Source: Rhexocercosporidium sp. MPI-PUGE-AT-0058 (Eukaryota; Ascomycota; Leotiomycetes; Helotiales). Taken from it: a DNA stretch of 64,000 nt. Made by a program: the position numbers and the translations under genes. The notes beneath the pieces are model-generated. The model saw only the letters and a program-made list of their open reading frames with translations. It was not told where the DNA came from and searched no databases. Each line of letters begins with the position of its first letter. The stretch's first letter is position 1. Shown here in pieces: positions 47,677 to 58,724 of this stretch. The stretch covers positions 124,001-188,000 of the forward strand of contig JAGTJL010000023.1 of assembly GCA_020746875.1 (NCBI GenBank). Reading direction: 5' to 3'.

Positions 47677-49255
47677 TCTGTTTTGTGTTTATGTGCGAGG
47701 GAAGTTTCATTCTCGTTTTTTATTTTCTTGGGTTGAGGTATGATAGCAGAGGAATCGTGAAGAGGGGGCCGGGAGGGTTCAGTCGATCATTCGATCGCTG
47801 GTTTGGAACCAGACAGGTTTATGTTAGAAAATAAAAGTAGGGAAACAAAATCATGTTGAGTGAGACGAGGATGGCATTGCGCCCGAGATGTGTATTGATA
47901 AGTTTTCCTGATCCTAAGACTATTCCAAATGGCCGTCAGTTTATCGGCCTCAATATATCTTTGTGGTTAGAATATGTTTCTGGAGACGAGCACGAGTTGT
48001 GATTAGAGAGATGATCAGGCAAGTAGAGGACATCATACAAATTCAATAGAGAGTTCTTTTGATTAATTACTGCAAGTACCTATGTGCTGTATCTGCATAT
48101 GCATGGCTGCGCCATCGTAATCCTTTGTTTGTGGCTCTTCGTGGCTCCTCGTCCACTTGCCGGGGATGGCTTATTGTTGGTATTAGATTCTGCTTGCTGA
48201 TATTTCCGACTCATTTTCAAAGCACTCAGAAGATTACAGAACAACAGGACGTAGTTTCTGTTATGTGCTTCTCACTTGTAAGCAAAATCTAGTAATCGAG
48301 ATAGATATCAGGGATAATTAAGTCGGCGTTGAGCTACTGCAAATCATGTTTGACTACACCCAGACTTCATCTTTCATGTTTTCAAAACCTCAAGCATCAC
48401 AAAAGAACGCAATCTCCTAAAGAGAGGAATGATTTCCCCCGCATCCTGAACTCCCCACTGGCGACTATTGAATTCTTCTGCTCTGAGACCTGACTCGAAA
48501 GCTCAAAACATTGTCCTTCTTCCTTTGAAGAAACTATTAATCCATGTATTTCTTGTGAAACCAAACACCCAGTATGTCTCCTTCACAGTACTAGAGTATG
48601 ATATGTATATAGGGCGAGATTGCTTACTCTACCTCCCTGGATGGAAATCCCGGGTCGCTCGTCGATGGCTTGCATGAGCCAGTGGCTGAACGTGATGTTA
48701 CAGCAGCGTATGGAGTGCACATTCCTGTCGATAGACATCAAGAAGCTTTCTTTCCGTAAATCTGCAGATATTAGTAGGAAGCCGTCTTAAAAGCGTTTTT
48801 GGGTGCTTAGAGAAGGGGGTTTAGGCAGCAATGGCAAGTCGTGGCTGCTAGTCTAGCAGGAAATTTACCAAAATGAAGAACTCATTTGAATCTCATACTC
48901 GCAGTTCTCGCTGGTCTTGTTTTCGCATATTTCTCTATTTATCCAGTTTGTAGTTAATGCGAGACACCCCGAATGCCACATTCAGACCGACGGTACCGAG
49001 TTGTGAATGAAACTCACCTCAGACTTCAGCCCCTGCAGCATATCATCTTCACCTAAGCTTTATCACCCACACTCCAATGCTTACTTCAAATCCAGCAATG
49101 CATAGGCGATAACCTTTAATCTTGGTATATTTCCCCGATTAAGGAGACCCATGTCTCATCATTTGGGAGGTTCTTGATAAGGATGCTGTCTCCCTCCCAC
49201 GTCCAGCTGGCGGCGTTACACGCTGTCAACGCCTGCATCTATTCCATCCATCACC

Positions 49256-51409
49256 ATGTTATTTCCTGCGATAAAATTTGTCTTGACAACACTTCTAGGT
49301 TTAGCTACCACAGTCACCGGAAATAGATCATTGTATTCTTTAAAAGAACGGCATCACGTGCCAAGGAAGTGGTCGAGAATTGGTCCTGCTCCTTCACAGC
49401 ATATGATTCAATTACAGATTGGATTAAAACAGAGTCAATTCAGTGAGCTTGAGAGACAATTATATGAAGGTACGAGAACTGGGAGAAGATGGAACACATG
49501 TTCCTCCACCAAGGCAAACTGACAGCTACCACAGTGTCTGATCCAGGGCACCTCAGATATGGCCAACATCTGTCAGAAGATGAAATCAACCAACTCATCA
49601 AGCCTACTGATGAGACTTTGGAGCAAGTCTTAAGCTGGCTTCGTGAAAACAACATCGAAGATCAATACGAGTACAGCCGAGCCAAGGATTGGATCAGAGT
49701 TACACTTTCAGTCGAGTCAGTCGAAAAGCTACTTGACACCAAATACTCAATTTTCAAGCATGAAGATGGCTCGTATCTGGTCCGAACACCAGAATGGTCA
49801 CTCCCGTTACATCTCCACGATCAGATCCAAACGATCCAACCCACAAACTCGTTCTTCCGAATGAAACCTGAGCGTTCAACCTTGAAAATCGCAGCAGCAG
49901 ATGAAGCAGATATTCGGATCGCTAGTGACAGGATGCCTTCAAGTAAAGCTCTTGCTGATGTCTGCAACGTCAATCTTGTAACGCCAGAATGTCTGCGTAC
50001 ACTCTATGGTACCCTCCCCTCTACCCCTTTGAACCTACCGTTATTAACCTTCCAGGGACAATCAATTATGCCGCCCAATCTACCAGCAATAACAGCATCG
50101 GAATGACAAACTACCTGGGAGAAACCAGCGTCCGCTCTGATGTCTCCATATTCCTCTCTCGTTTCCGTCCTGACGCCTCAGCAAACTTCACCCTAACCAC
50201 CATCGCCTCTGGCTCTGATCAACAAACACCCAACACCACCTCCCTCGCAGCAGGCAAAAACCTCGAAGGAAATCTTGACGCAGAAACCATTCTCGGCATC
50301 GCCTTCCCTACACCTATGGAAGTGTACAATACAGGTGGAAGTCCACCATTCGTGCCTGATCTAGCAACGCCGACGAATACCAATGAGCCATATTTGGATT
50401 GGCTGCAGTTCATGTTGGGGCTGGAGAGTGTGCCGCAGGTTATCAGCACGAGTTATGGGGATGATGAGCAGACTGTTCCGCTGAGTTTTGCGACTGCTGT
50501 GTGTAATGGATTTGCGCAGTTAGGTGCGAGAGGTGTGTCTTTATTGTTTGCTAGTGGCGATAACGGGGTGGGTTCGAATGGGGACTGCGTCTCCAATGAT
50601 GGGAAGAATACGAATACTTTCCTTCCAATCTTCCCTGGAAGTTGTGTAAGTCTTTCCTCCTCAAACTTTCCGAAAATGCTCACTTCAAGCCATATGGACT
50701 GATCAGCTTTCACTTCAAGCCTTTCGTGACAACCGTCGGCGGCACAATGCGTATCAATCCCGAAGTTGTCGCTTTCAATCCAGGTAATAACTATGCGTCT
50801 GGTGGAGGGTTCAGCAACTACTTCTCTCGTCCAGCATATCAAGATGCGGTTGTTCCAGCGTATATCACCAGCTTAGGTGACCAGTTCAAAGGTCTCTACA
50901 ATACATCCGGGCGAGGTTACCCTGATATCTCAGCTCAAGGATTCCATTATGCAACGATCTGGAATGGAACTGTTGTACCGCTGGATGGAACGAGGTAGTT
51001 ATACTAAGCTTTTAATTTGTCATTTTTGCTGGACAAGCTGACACGAGAATACAAGTGCATCAACTCCAGCAACATCAGCCATTATCTCACTTCTCAATGA
51101 CGCACTCCTGGCAGCTGGAAAACCAGTATTAGGTTTCCTCAACCCATGGCTATACTCAAATGGCTTCAAAGCTCTGACGGATGTCACGAGTGGTTCGGCA
51201 CGAGGATGCGATGGGGCGGGGTTCCCGTCGCAGGTAGGCTGGGATGCTGTCAGTGGGTTTGGGACGCCGGTAGGTTTCACTTTGATTGAGCTTTCTTGGG
51301 TTTGAAGAGGACCAAAGTAAAAAAAAGAGAGAGTTGTGCTGACTTGTGTTGTGATGTGTAGGATTTCCCGAAGTTGAAGGCTGCAGCGTTGGATAATGGC
51401 ATATTTTGA
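49256..51409 (+). CDS. Sedolisin / tripeptidyl-peptidase (S53), secreted
   Basis: Six exons (49256-49469, 49535-50008, 50056-50645, 50720-50994, 51056-51269, 51362-51409), 604 aa. A signal peptide (MLFPAIKFVLTTLLGLATTVTG) and a pro-kumamolisin prodomain (for example DPGHLRYGQHLSEDEI) precede the catalytic domain. The triad is present: E300 and D304 in EGNLDAETI, oxyanion Asp D398 in FASGDNGVG, and S518 in DGTSASTP. The calcium-site region is seen as GWDAVSGFGTPDF near the C terminus. Such enzymes cleave tripeptides or act as acid endopeptidases outside the cell. The first residue of the Ser motif is Asp where most members have Ser (SGTS), and the codon of S518 is split by intron 4 (AG|T). The last exon codes only 15 residues. 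Confidence 0.92.
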
Positions 51410-52381
51410 GGAGAAGCGAAGATCAAATTTTCCTTAGTAGAAAGCTTTGACTGTTGAAAACACGTATACTATTGTAAAACTAGCTTCTTCATTATGTTCG
51501 AAACAATTGGCTTTCTCTTTTGTCTTTCTCTCCTGATTATCATATCATCCTGGTGTATTGTGTATTGATTCTCCTCACTTCGAGTCTGCAACTCGGAATA
51601 GGCAGACATGTTTAAATCGCAATGTAGTGTACTCAGTTTCAATGATTTAATGATACATTTTGAGGTCCTTACATCATAAAAAAACGCTGCTAAGGTTCTT
51701 TGCCTTGCTTTCCTATCCCCCGAACCTTGTCTCTTTGCTTGGTCTCGCTTATTCTTGATGCTCTGTCACTAAAACAAAACAATTGCCATGGGGGGAGATT
51801 TCCAGTCCCAGTGAAGGGATAATATGCCTCAAAAGCTTCCCGACCATAAGCACCATCTATCGATTTATTCAATAAGAAAAGATTATCTGATTAAGGAACT
51901 CCAATTGCGGGAACGATTGTCCAAAGTTCCCCTTCCTCCCTTTCCGCCGCAATTAGAAATCCGAACTGGGGAAAAGCAAATTCAGCATCACTTCTAGAGA
52001 GGTAAGCCGAGGTAGAAATTTCAGGAAATCTTTCAAAGCCGTGAAACTGAAGTGGTAAATATCGAAATCCTTCGTAGTGAGGCTTCAAACCTTCTCAAGA
52101 ATGGACCAGGAACCTGTCTAATTCTGGCTCATCGAGGCACACGCTCCGTCAGGTCCGGATATATGTCCTCGAAACCGAATTGCGTGCCTCGAAGTCTATT
52201 TTGGCGAAGTTTTCATGCGATTCTGGCTGAGATTCGCATCAATTCTTCTGATTTCCTTGTATTCATAGACTCAATCCAAATGCCTGTCTCATTCGCCTAT
52301 CAACTCCAAACTTTATCAGAAAAGATTTATTTTAGCACTTCTCGAAGTGTTTTCAGTGGTCGTCCATGCCTAGTTCTGTGC
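51410..52381. other. Convergent intergenic region
   Basis: 972 bp between the stops of the sedolisin (+) and the HET-GTPase gene (-). AT-rich, no exon seen. Confidence 0.4.
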
Positions 52382-53966
52382 CTAGACTTGCTTCTTGCTG
52401 CTTAAGCTCTTGATCCATTCGCTTGCCAGCCTCAGTCTCGCGTCGGCGACGAGCTCCCCCTGAATCTGGAGAGTAAAGGGTCGTCGCCCCCGAAGAATCC
52501 GTTCAAGGATGGTCATGGCCGAATATCGACTCCCAGAGTGGCGCATGACAGAGCTGCCGCCTTTGCAAATGGGCCCCCAGAACTTTTTCCCTTCCATAAG
52601 TTTTTTCTCGCGGGCAGCTCCGACGCCAAGTTTGACGTTGTACCAGCAAGTAGACGCAATAATCATGTGTGGGTAGCTTTCTGGACCGCAGATTTTTTTC
52701 ATCCTGGAGAGGCTTTTCGATGGCGCTCCTTTCATTATGGCATCCGTAATGCGATGCAGGTAGATGATGCCACACAATTGGGCACTCGAATTGTAGGCAA
52801 GTTCAAGCCAAGAAGCAACAGCTCTCGAAATTGTTGCACCGGATTGATCAAAACCTGGGAAATCAACCAGATTGACTCTTAATCCTTCCTCATACATGAA
52901 GCTGCGACATTCAATGGTTTCAGAGGCTACAGTACCTGAATCAGCACCCAAGACTGGACAGAGGGAAGACAGGGTCAAAAATCATACATGAGTGAGGAAC
53001 AGGGCCCATTGAATCGGCTTTTGGACCAACAATTAAGTCAATAAGAGATGTTTTGCCAGAACCAATGGGGCCCATAACCGCCACATAGATATCTTCTGTG
53101 TCTGAATCAGGAGCGGACACACCTGAAGTAATTGAGACATACGTTAGCCCTGAAAGAGAAACAAACTCAATTGGCTTACCTCTTGTTGGCTGCGGAAGGA
53201 CATCCACGGACTCTCTAATCTCTCTGAGAAGCCGGCGTAGGGCATTCGGTTGCCCCTCGCCATAGATCAGCGGCAAAAACACCCCAAAGATTCCCAGAAG
53301 GCAATATGCCATATCCTCTCTTATCGTCGTTTGCCGCATCTCTATCCAAGAGAATCGATCCTCAACAGCAAACTTAGACAGCGACAATCCTTGAAGTGCT
53401 TCTCTTGGGATTTCGGTTATTCTAACAATCTCCTCACCAAGAGACTGCTTGTCGCCGAGTCGGATTTCGTCTCGCGAGTAGAAGTCAACAACCTTCGGAG
53501 CGAGGAGTTCTTGTAGCGTCCACCCCCGCTTGAACCACCGACTATTGCGAAATGCGGACTCCCATTCTACATGGAGAACCGTGCCGTCTCGTGATCTTAC
53601 CGAAACATCTGACAAATACACGTAGCATCTTGCTGCGTCTTGATACCACCTAAACATTGAGTTGATGGCTGTGGTGAGTTCATTGTTGTTCGATTTGTCG
53701 ATACAACATGTGTCCACCCAAAAGTAGTGTAGATCGTCGTCCTTTGCTTGACAGCCGCAAAATCGTAGTTTCTGAAACCCTATTTTGTCCTGGCCGGTTC
53801 CATCGACCAAGTCCTTAAAAGTGACCTCGTCGTCGTCTCCCCTTCCCCAGGTGTGAGATAGAATTGCGTATGGAGGAAATCGATCCTGCGGAAATTGCGA
53901 AAGGCTGAAGCTGCCATCGTCACTTAGCTTCAAGAGGCGCATCTTTAGGAGTGGGATGGTCTCCAA
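52382..53966 (-). CDS. HET domain fused to a P-loop GTPase-like domain
   Basis: Three exons (53966-53180, 53122-52988, 52935-52382), 491 aa. Residues 1-250 are a HET domain: PYAILSHTWG (32-41), YFWVDTCCIDK (81-91), RCYVYLSDV, WFKRGWTLQELLAP (144-157) and MAYCLLGIFGVFLPLIYGEG. After a short linker comes a nucleotide-binding domain: Walker A GPIGSGKTS (280-288) and Walker B/G3 LVDFPGFD (330-337), then predicted helices to the C terminus (LRLASEWIKSLSSKK). The G3-type DFPG resembles AIG1/dynamin-like or septin-like GTPases rather than NACHT or NB-ARC ATPases. No repeat domain follows, so this is a compact effector-plus-switch protein. HET domains trigger cell death on non-self contact; the P-loop part may be its switch. 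The 57-nt first intron is in frame; the second restores Walker B. Start at 53966 or Met at 53942. Confidence 0.85.
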
Positions 53967-56192
53967 GAATGACCTTGTTTAGCATGCAATATTCTATGCA
54001 CCTTGATTAATTTGGAATCAGTTTAGGTTCACATTGGTAACGAGCTTCTAAAGTAGGAGTCTGGCAAGGCTGAGTAGACAAGGTGACTAGCGTGACTGAT
54101 AATGTTATATACCCCACCAAGTATGTGATGACATTTACCCGCGTTAATTTGGTACCAGAACATGTTTCAAATCTAATCGAATTGAAAACTAAACTTAGCT
54201 CATGGATTGGAGTCTATCTGTTCAAAGCGTCTAAACTATTCTACGACATTCCTCTAGAAGTAATTGAAATGTGAGCTCTGCCTTTCGAAGTGGATTGTCT
54301 AGAGTATCTGGGTCTGGTAGTGCTGAATGTATTGAGCCGACACCGAAAGCATGTGCGATAATACCTTACATTCTATAGACCAACCAGAAAACCAGAGAGA
54401 ATTTTTTAATTCTTGCGAAGATGCACCCCACAGGATGAGAGAATGACTCTGTGAGAGTCACCCGACCTCTTTTTCACCCTTTTAGTTCTAAGTATCCCAC
54501 CGAGCCAGTATCCGTGAACACATCACCAGCGACATAAAAAAATGTTATTCTTAAGACAGTGTCTGTCTCTTGTTGGGACATTAAAGGGAATATGGAGGGT
54601 GTATGACCACTGCTAAGCTGCATAGACACCATTTCTGCAAGGGCTACTGGCGAAGATGATATTTTTAATGCATGAACTTTGACTTTAACGATAATAGAGA
54701 AGCACAAGGTGCAGTGACTGAAGCGTGGCCAGGTTACTACCTGTAGGCCTAGAAGTCAAATGATCGGAACATTTTTTGCTTCGCTTCGGGGGAAAATTCA
54801 ATATTGCTAATGTTGGCAGTCGAACTTTGTCGTCCGAGTACCTTGCAACTTCTCCAGAGAAGATACCTGACATAGGTCCGCCAACACGCAGAGGCCCTAG
54901 GGCGACATCTCTTGACTAACGTATCTAGTCGATACATCCCGTTCCTTGTCGACCTCCTGCGTTTCGGTCGATCAAAACAAATAAGCGAGATTGTAAAATC
55001 CACAGCGCCGCAGTAAATAAACTATAACTCACAAAAGCCTACTAGTGCAAAAGCGCAAAATTCAATCAATCGAAACTGAGTAATATCGCGTTTAAGGTCC
55101 TCCTCAACCTTCATTTCTTCATCTTCCGAGGTTTCTCCCTCAACTTTATCGCCGCTTTCCTCATTGTTCTCATTCTCACTCTCATTCTTCTCGGTAGGAC
55201 TTTGGCTATCCCCATTGTCCCTCCCCTCTTTTTCAGCTTTCCTTCGCCAAGAGAGTGCGCTTCAACAGTCAGTCTGCCTCGATTTTTTCACTCCACTTCG
55301 CCTAACAACAATGCCCACCCCATCATGCCCCTCCACCCACCCGTACAGTTCAACCAACACCCCATGACTGGCCCTAAACGACCTCCCACCAAACACATAA
55401 CTCGAGAAATGAAGCTTCGCGATATGATTTTTGATAACCCCGTTCTTGTCCGCGAGTTTCAACATGAAAAGACTAGGCGGTGCCCTTTCCACCAACGATT
55501 TGGGGCGATAAGGTCAATTGCTTGGTGGAGGAGGGGTAGAAGAGCGAGTCTGAGTAGTATGATGAGAAGAGATATCCATCGCAGTTCACAGTTGCGATAG
55601 CGGAGAAGGCGCTGCGTGAGTGTCGGTAGTAGTAATATCATTTTGACTCTTTGACGAAACTTAGGAAGTGGGCGAGTTGATTCATGTTGAAGTCCCAGAC
55701 TTCGTCTTCTTCTTTTTACTGGTATTTGTGGTATCGAATGCTGACCATGTTTGGGGAGTAATTTTGTACTGTTGAGATAAGAGCGCTGTTGATGGAGAGC
55801 TTTGGGTGTTATTAAATGGGTCTAGTGTTGAGGCTGTGAGAGGAGCTCCTGAACTCAAGGATCGAAGGGTGCTTCATGTACATGATTCTTTTCTTTATTC
55901 TGATTTGAAAAGGAGATTGTGAACTTGAGACAATAGAGCGAGCTGGAAAGGTCTAGAGTGGTTAGAAGGTAACACTGAGATATCTGAACGAGCCGATTTG
56001 TACTACCACGGTACTTACTGTAAGCGAGATCGATGGGAAACGAGACTATGCTTTATACTCGTGTCGGTGCAGATAACTACCCAACAAATGTTGCTGCCTT
56101 CCATTCCACAGCACATGCACGTATGGCCACGATTCCTGCCCCATCACGTCGGCGCGAAAGCAAAGGGAAAGAAGGTGAGTACTCAAAAAGTC
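53967..56192. other. Region between the two HET genes
   Basis: 2.2 kb with no confident gene. Two weak coding signals overlap near 55000-55600: a rightward 132-codon frame (55202-55600) and a leftward acidic frame (55023-55261). Neither has a recognisable domain. Confidence 0.35.
55023..55261 (-). other. Acidic open frame lacking a start codon
   Basis: About 80 codons open leftward, rich in Glu/Asn/Lys (SPTEKNESENEN, then GETSEDEEMKVEEDL) and ending with a hydrophobic FCAFALVGF near a GTGAGT donor-like site. An in-frame TGA separates it from an upstream 77-codon frame (55262-55495). It may be an exon of an undetected gene, a decayed gene, or a chance open frame in purine-rich DNA. Confidence 0.2.
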
Positions 56193-58322
56193 TCACTCCA
56201 ATACGACGACCTTCGTCTCCGGCTTACCATCTTCCCAGAAATCCAAATAAATCTTCCCAACACCCAACCTACTCGCCACATCTCCCTCCCACTGCACTAA
56301 CATAACATTAACCACAATTTCCCTCACATTCCTGCTCAGCACCCGAGGACAATCCGTATTCCTTCTTTGTGTAAAGAAGCGATTCATGATATCATCTGCT
56401 TTCATCACCGCTACCGAAATGGCAATGAAGCTCCACGATTTCGGGGGTTCTTGAGTGGCCAACTTCTCTCCAGCCCAGAGCTTATCGAGCTCAATAAAGC
56501 CCGCTGGTTCAGATGCGTCGGGACTTGAGAGGATACTCGCGATAGAGATGTGTGTCTGGTCGATGTCTTGGGTGTAATCCGTCCATAGATTATCGTTGTA
56601 ATCGAACGGAACACTATTTCTAACGAACATGTTTACACACTGCGTCGAGAACATCAAGCGTCCTAGACCACTGGACTGGGGGCGGCCCAGTAGAGCTTGG
56701 CACTCCGTTTCAAGTGTGTAAAGAAGCTGGAACAATTCTGGTTCTTCGTCATCTCCCCAGAATGCTGGGATGGGTATGGTGGATGTTGGCGTTATCCTCT
56801 CCTCTACGAAGGAGTATTTGATCGCACCATTCATGCTCGCCCACGACCAACTGGGAAACAAACAGCCAGGTGCAAATCTCCTGACTGTGTGATGTGCCGG
56901 CTGCCAAAGTAGCGCATCGATAAAGTTATCGCGCGGGAGCCCAAAGTAGAAAGTCTGCGAGTATCTTTTTGACATGTCATTCAAGACCCCTTGGAAAGCC
57001 CTTAGGATATCCGCCTGAGACGTCAAAGATCGTAAAGTATAGTCCGTGACGTTGGCTTTGTAAGTATCCAGAAAGGTTTTGAGACGACGAGATGGTTTGT
57101 ACAGACCAATGGTCCAATTCTCGGCTTCAATTCGATCAGGCCTCTCATATTGTACGCCTTCATTACAACCAATATATGCTTGAGCATCAGTCAAGAAGAT
57201 ACAACGCCTCGAAAACATGTGTTCTTGATACGTCCATCCACGACTGTTCCATATCGATATGTCGACGGTGTCTTTCATCACGGGAATCGTGTTGCTGAAT
57301 TCGATATCCATGATAGTGATGGTCTGACGCTGCATAATCCTTGACCAGGTACTGATACCGGGTAGGCCAGCATTAGCATGATCCCCGGAAGCAGCGACTA
57401 TGGTAAATGTGGCAGCAGCATATATGGTATCCATGATATCGATTTGTTGTTTCTGGAAGACTGGGTCATTCTGGACAATGCAGAGACTGTCCACCCAGAG
57501 ATATCTCTCTCCCAATTCAACACATAGCTTCATTGCGTCTTGGACTGTCTGCGGGACAAATGCCCCAACCAGAGCGTTCTTCGAGCTCAACGAAGCCATG
57601 TTCTCTCGAGTCAATGTTAGCCATGTCACAGTTATCTTACCCCAAACATAACTCAAGGCACAATATCTGCAGCCTTCTGGGGCAGGAGTAATACTCATAC
57701 TCTCCAAGTCGATGATACGCATATCCGTTGGTGTAGGCAGCTGATCTCCCCTACAACTAGCATGGCCATCTCCGCATGTCTTGAGACTGTCTCTGAGAAA
57801 GTCCATATCAACCTGCGGAGAGACCTCGAAGGATTTCTCGACCGTTTTGATCTCAGTACCATGCCCCCTGAACACAACATCAAATTCCACCCACTGATAA
57901 GGCTTCCCCGTATGGAACTCCGAGATCTGGAATTTGTATCCGTTGGCGCGCTGTCTCGAAGCTTCCACAGCATTCAAGTAAACCGAAGTCTGACTACCAG
58001 TGCCCTCATCTTCCCATTCCGAGTCTCTCCATGTCTGCTTACAGCCCAGAACGAACAAGGAGCAGAGGTCACACCCTGGCCGTCTGATCATGACATCCAA
58101 CTTCCCCAGATCGATCATTCGACCTTCATCCTCACAGAGAATTAAGTGTCGCAAACGAAGGTCTCGGCATCTTTCACAGAGATTGGTTTCTATTGGAACA
58201 CCTTTTGGACACCAGCATAATGCTTCCTTGTTACGGGAGGGGACCCATACACCGTTCTCATCCCAGTGACCGCGGTTTGGGAATATATTGTCTTTTTCGG
58301 GGTAACTTGAAGGACTAACCAT
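56193..58322 (-). CDS. HET domain protein
   Basis: Intronless frame of 709 aa. An N-terminal Cys-rich segment (LCWCPKG, NLCERCRDL, RPGCDLCSLF) of the kind common in front of HET domains is followed by the HET blocks: CALSYVWG (221-228), RYLWVDSLCIVQND, DIMDTIYAAATFTIVAASG and SIWNSRGWTYQEHMFSRRC. The C-terminal ~300 residues are the usual variable region with LFPSWSWASMNG. HET proteins mediate heterokaryon incompatibility; the partner gene is unknown. No Walker motif or repeats. It is the second HET gene within 5 kb and is divergent from the CoA-transferase gene, with a 402-bp shared promoter. The ATG at 58322 gives the full Cys-rich leader. Confidence 0.9.
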   Translation of the reverse strand: MVSPSSYPEKDNIFPNRGHWDENGVWVPSRNKEALCWCPKGVPIETNLCERCRDLRLRHLILCEDEGRMIDLGKLDVMIRRPGCDLCSLFVLGCKQTWRDSEWEDEGTGSQTSVYLNAVEASRQRANGYKFQISEFHTGKPYQWVEFDVVFRGHGTEIKTVEKSFEVSPQVDMDFLRDSLKTCGDGHASCRGDQLPTPTDMRIIDLESMSITPAPEGCRYCALSYVWGKITVTWLTLTRENMASLSSKNALVGAFVPQTVQDAMKLCVELGERYLWVDSLCIVQNDPVFQKQQIDIMDTIYAAATFTIVAASGDHANAGLPGISTWSRIMQRQTITIMDIEFSNTIPVMKDTVDISIWNSRGWTYQEHMFSRRCIFLTDAQAYIGCNEGVQYERPDRIEAENWTIGLYKPSRRLKTFLDTYKANVTDYTLRSLTSQADILRAFQGVLNDMSKRYSQTFYFGLPRDNFIDALLWQPAHHTVRRFAPGCLFPSWSWASMNGAIKYSFVEERITPTSTIPIPAFWGDDEEPELFQLLYTLETECQALLGRPQSSGLGRLMFSTQCVNMFVRNSVPFDYNDNLWTDYTQDIDQTHISIASILSSPDASEPAGFIELDKLWAGEKLATQEPPKSWSFIAISVAVMKADDIMNRFFTQRRNTDCPRVLSRNVREIVVNVMLVQWEGDVASRLGVGKIYLDFWEDGKPETKVVVLE

Positions 58323-58724
58323 GATGTATTAAGAATAAGTTGAGACGTAAGGGGATGAATGAAAAAAAAAAGTCGCTTCTGAGCTTTCAGTAAGCTTGTC
58401 TTATGCAACATTTGCATCACTAAACACAAAGAGCTTCCAAGCAACTCCATTCCCAGTAAAATAAACCGTAAATTAAAAAGTTTTTAGATTGACCAAAATC
58501 GTCAACAAAACATGGTAGATCGAAGCCAGAGTGTCTGACACGTGATTCCAAGCTTCCCCGCGTTTGGAGCTGCCGGGGGTCCATTGTCCACAACCTCGGT
58601 CACCGGCAGCTATTGACAGCTTCTCACAACCTCGAATAGATAGCCATGTGTCTTACTCCCCAATACTTCTCTTCCATGTTTTGGACTTTAGCAATCTTGC
58701 ACTTACCTCCTTGATCTATCGACA
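58323..58724. promoter_or_regulatory. Divergent promoter of HET and CoA-transferase genes
   Basis: 402 bp between two start codons pointing apart. Contains an A9-10 run near 58362. Both genes must draw their promoters from here. No recognisable binding-site array. Confidence 0.5.

Larger units (their letters stand above)
45460..49255. other. Gene-poor region, 3.8 kb
   Basis: Between the opsin and the sedolisin. It contains an 11-bp minisatellite, a G20 tract and one decayed small-secreted-protein relic, all listed separately. No intact gene recognised. Confidence 0.4.

Noticed and set aside
55202..55600. 132-codon rightward frame as an independent gene
   Set aside because: No homology recognised and it overlaps an opposite candidate; kept only as a finding.
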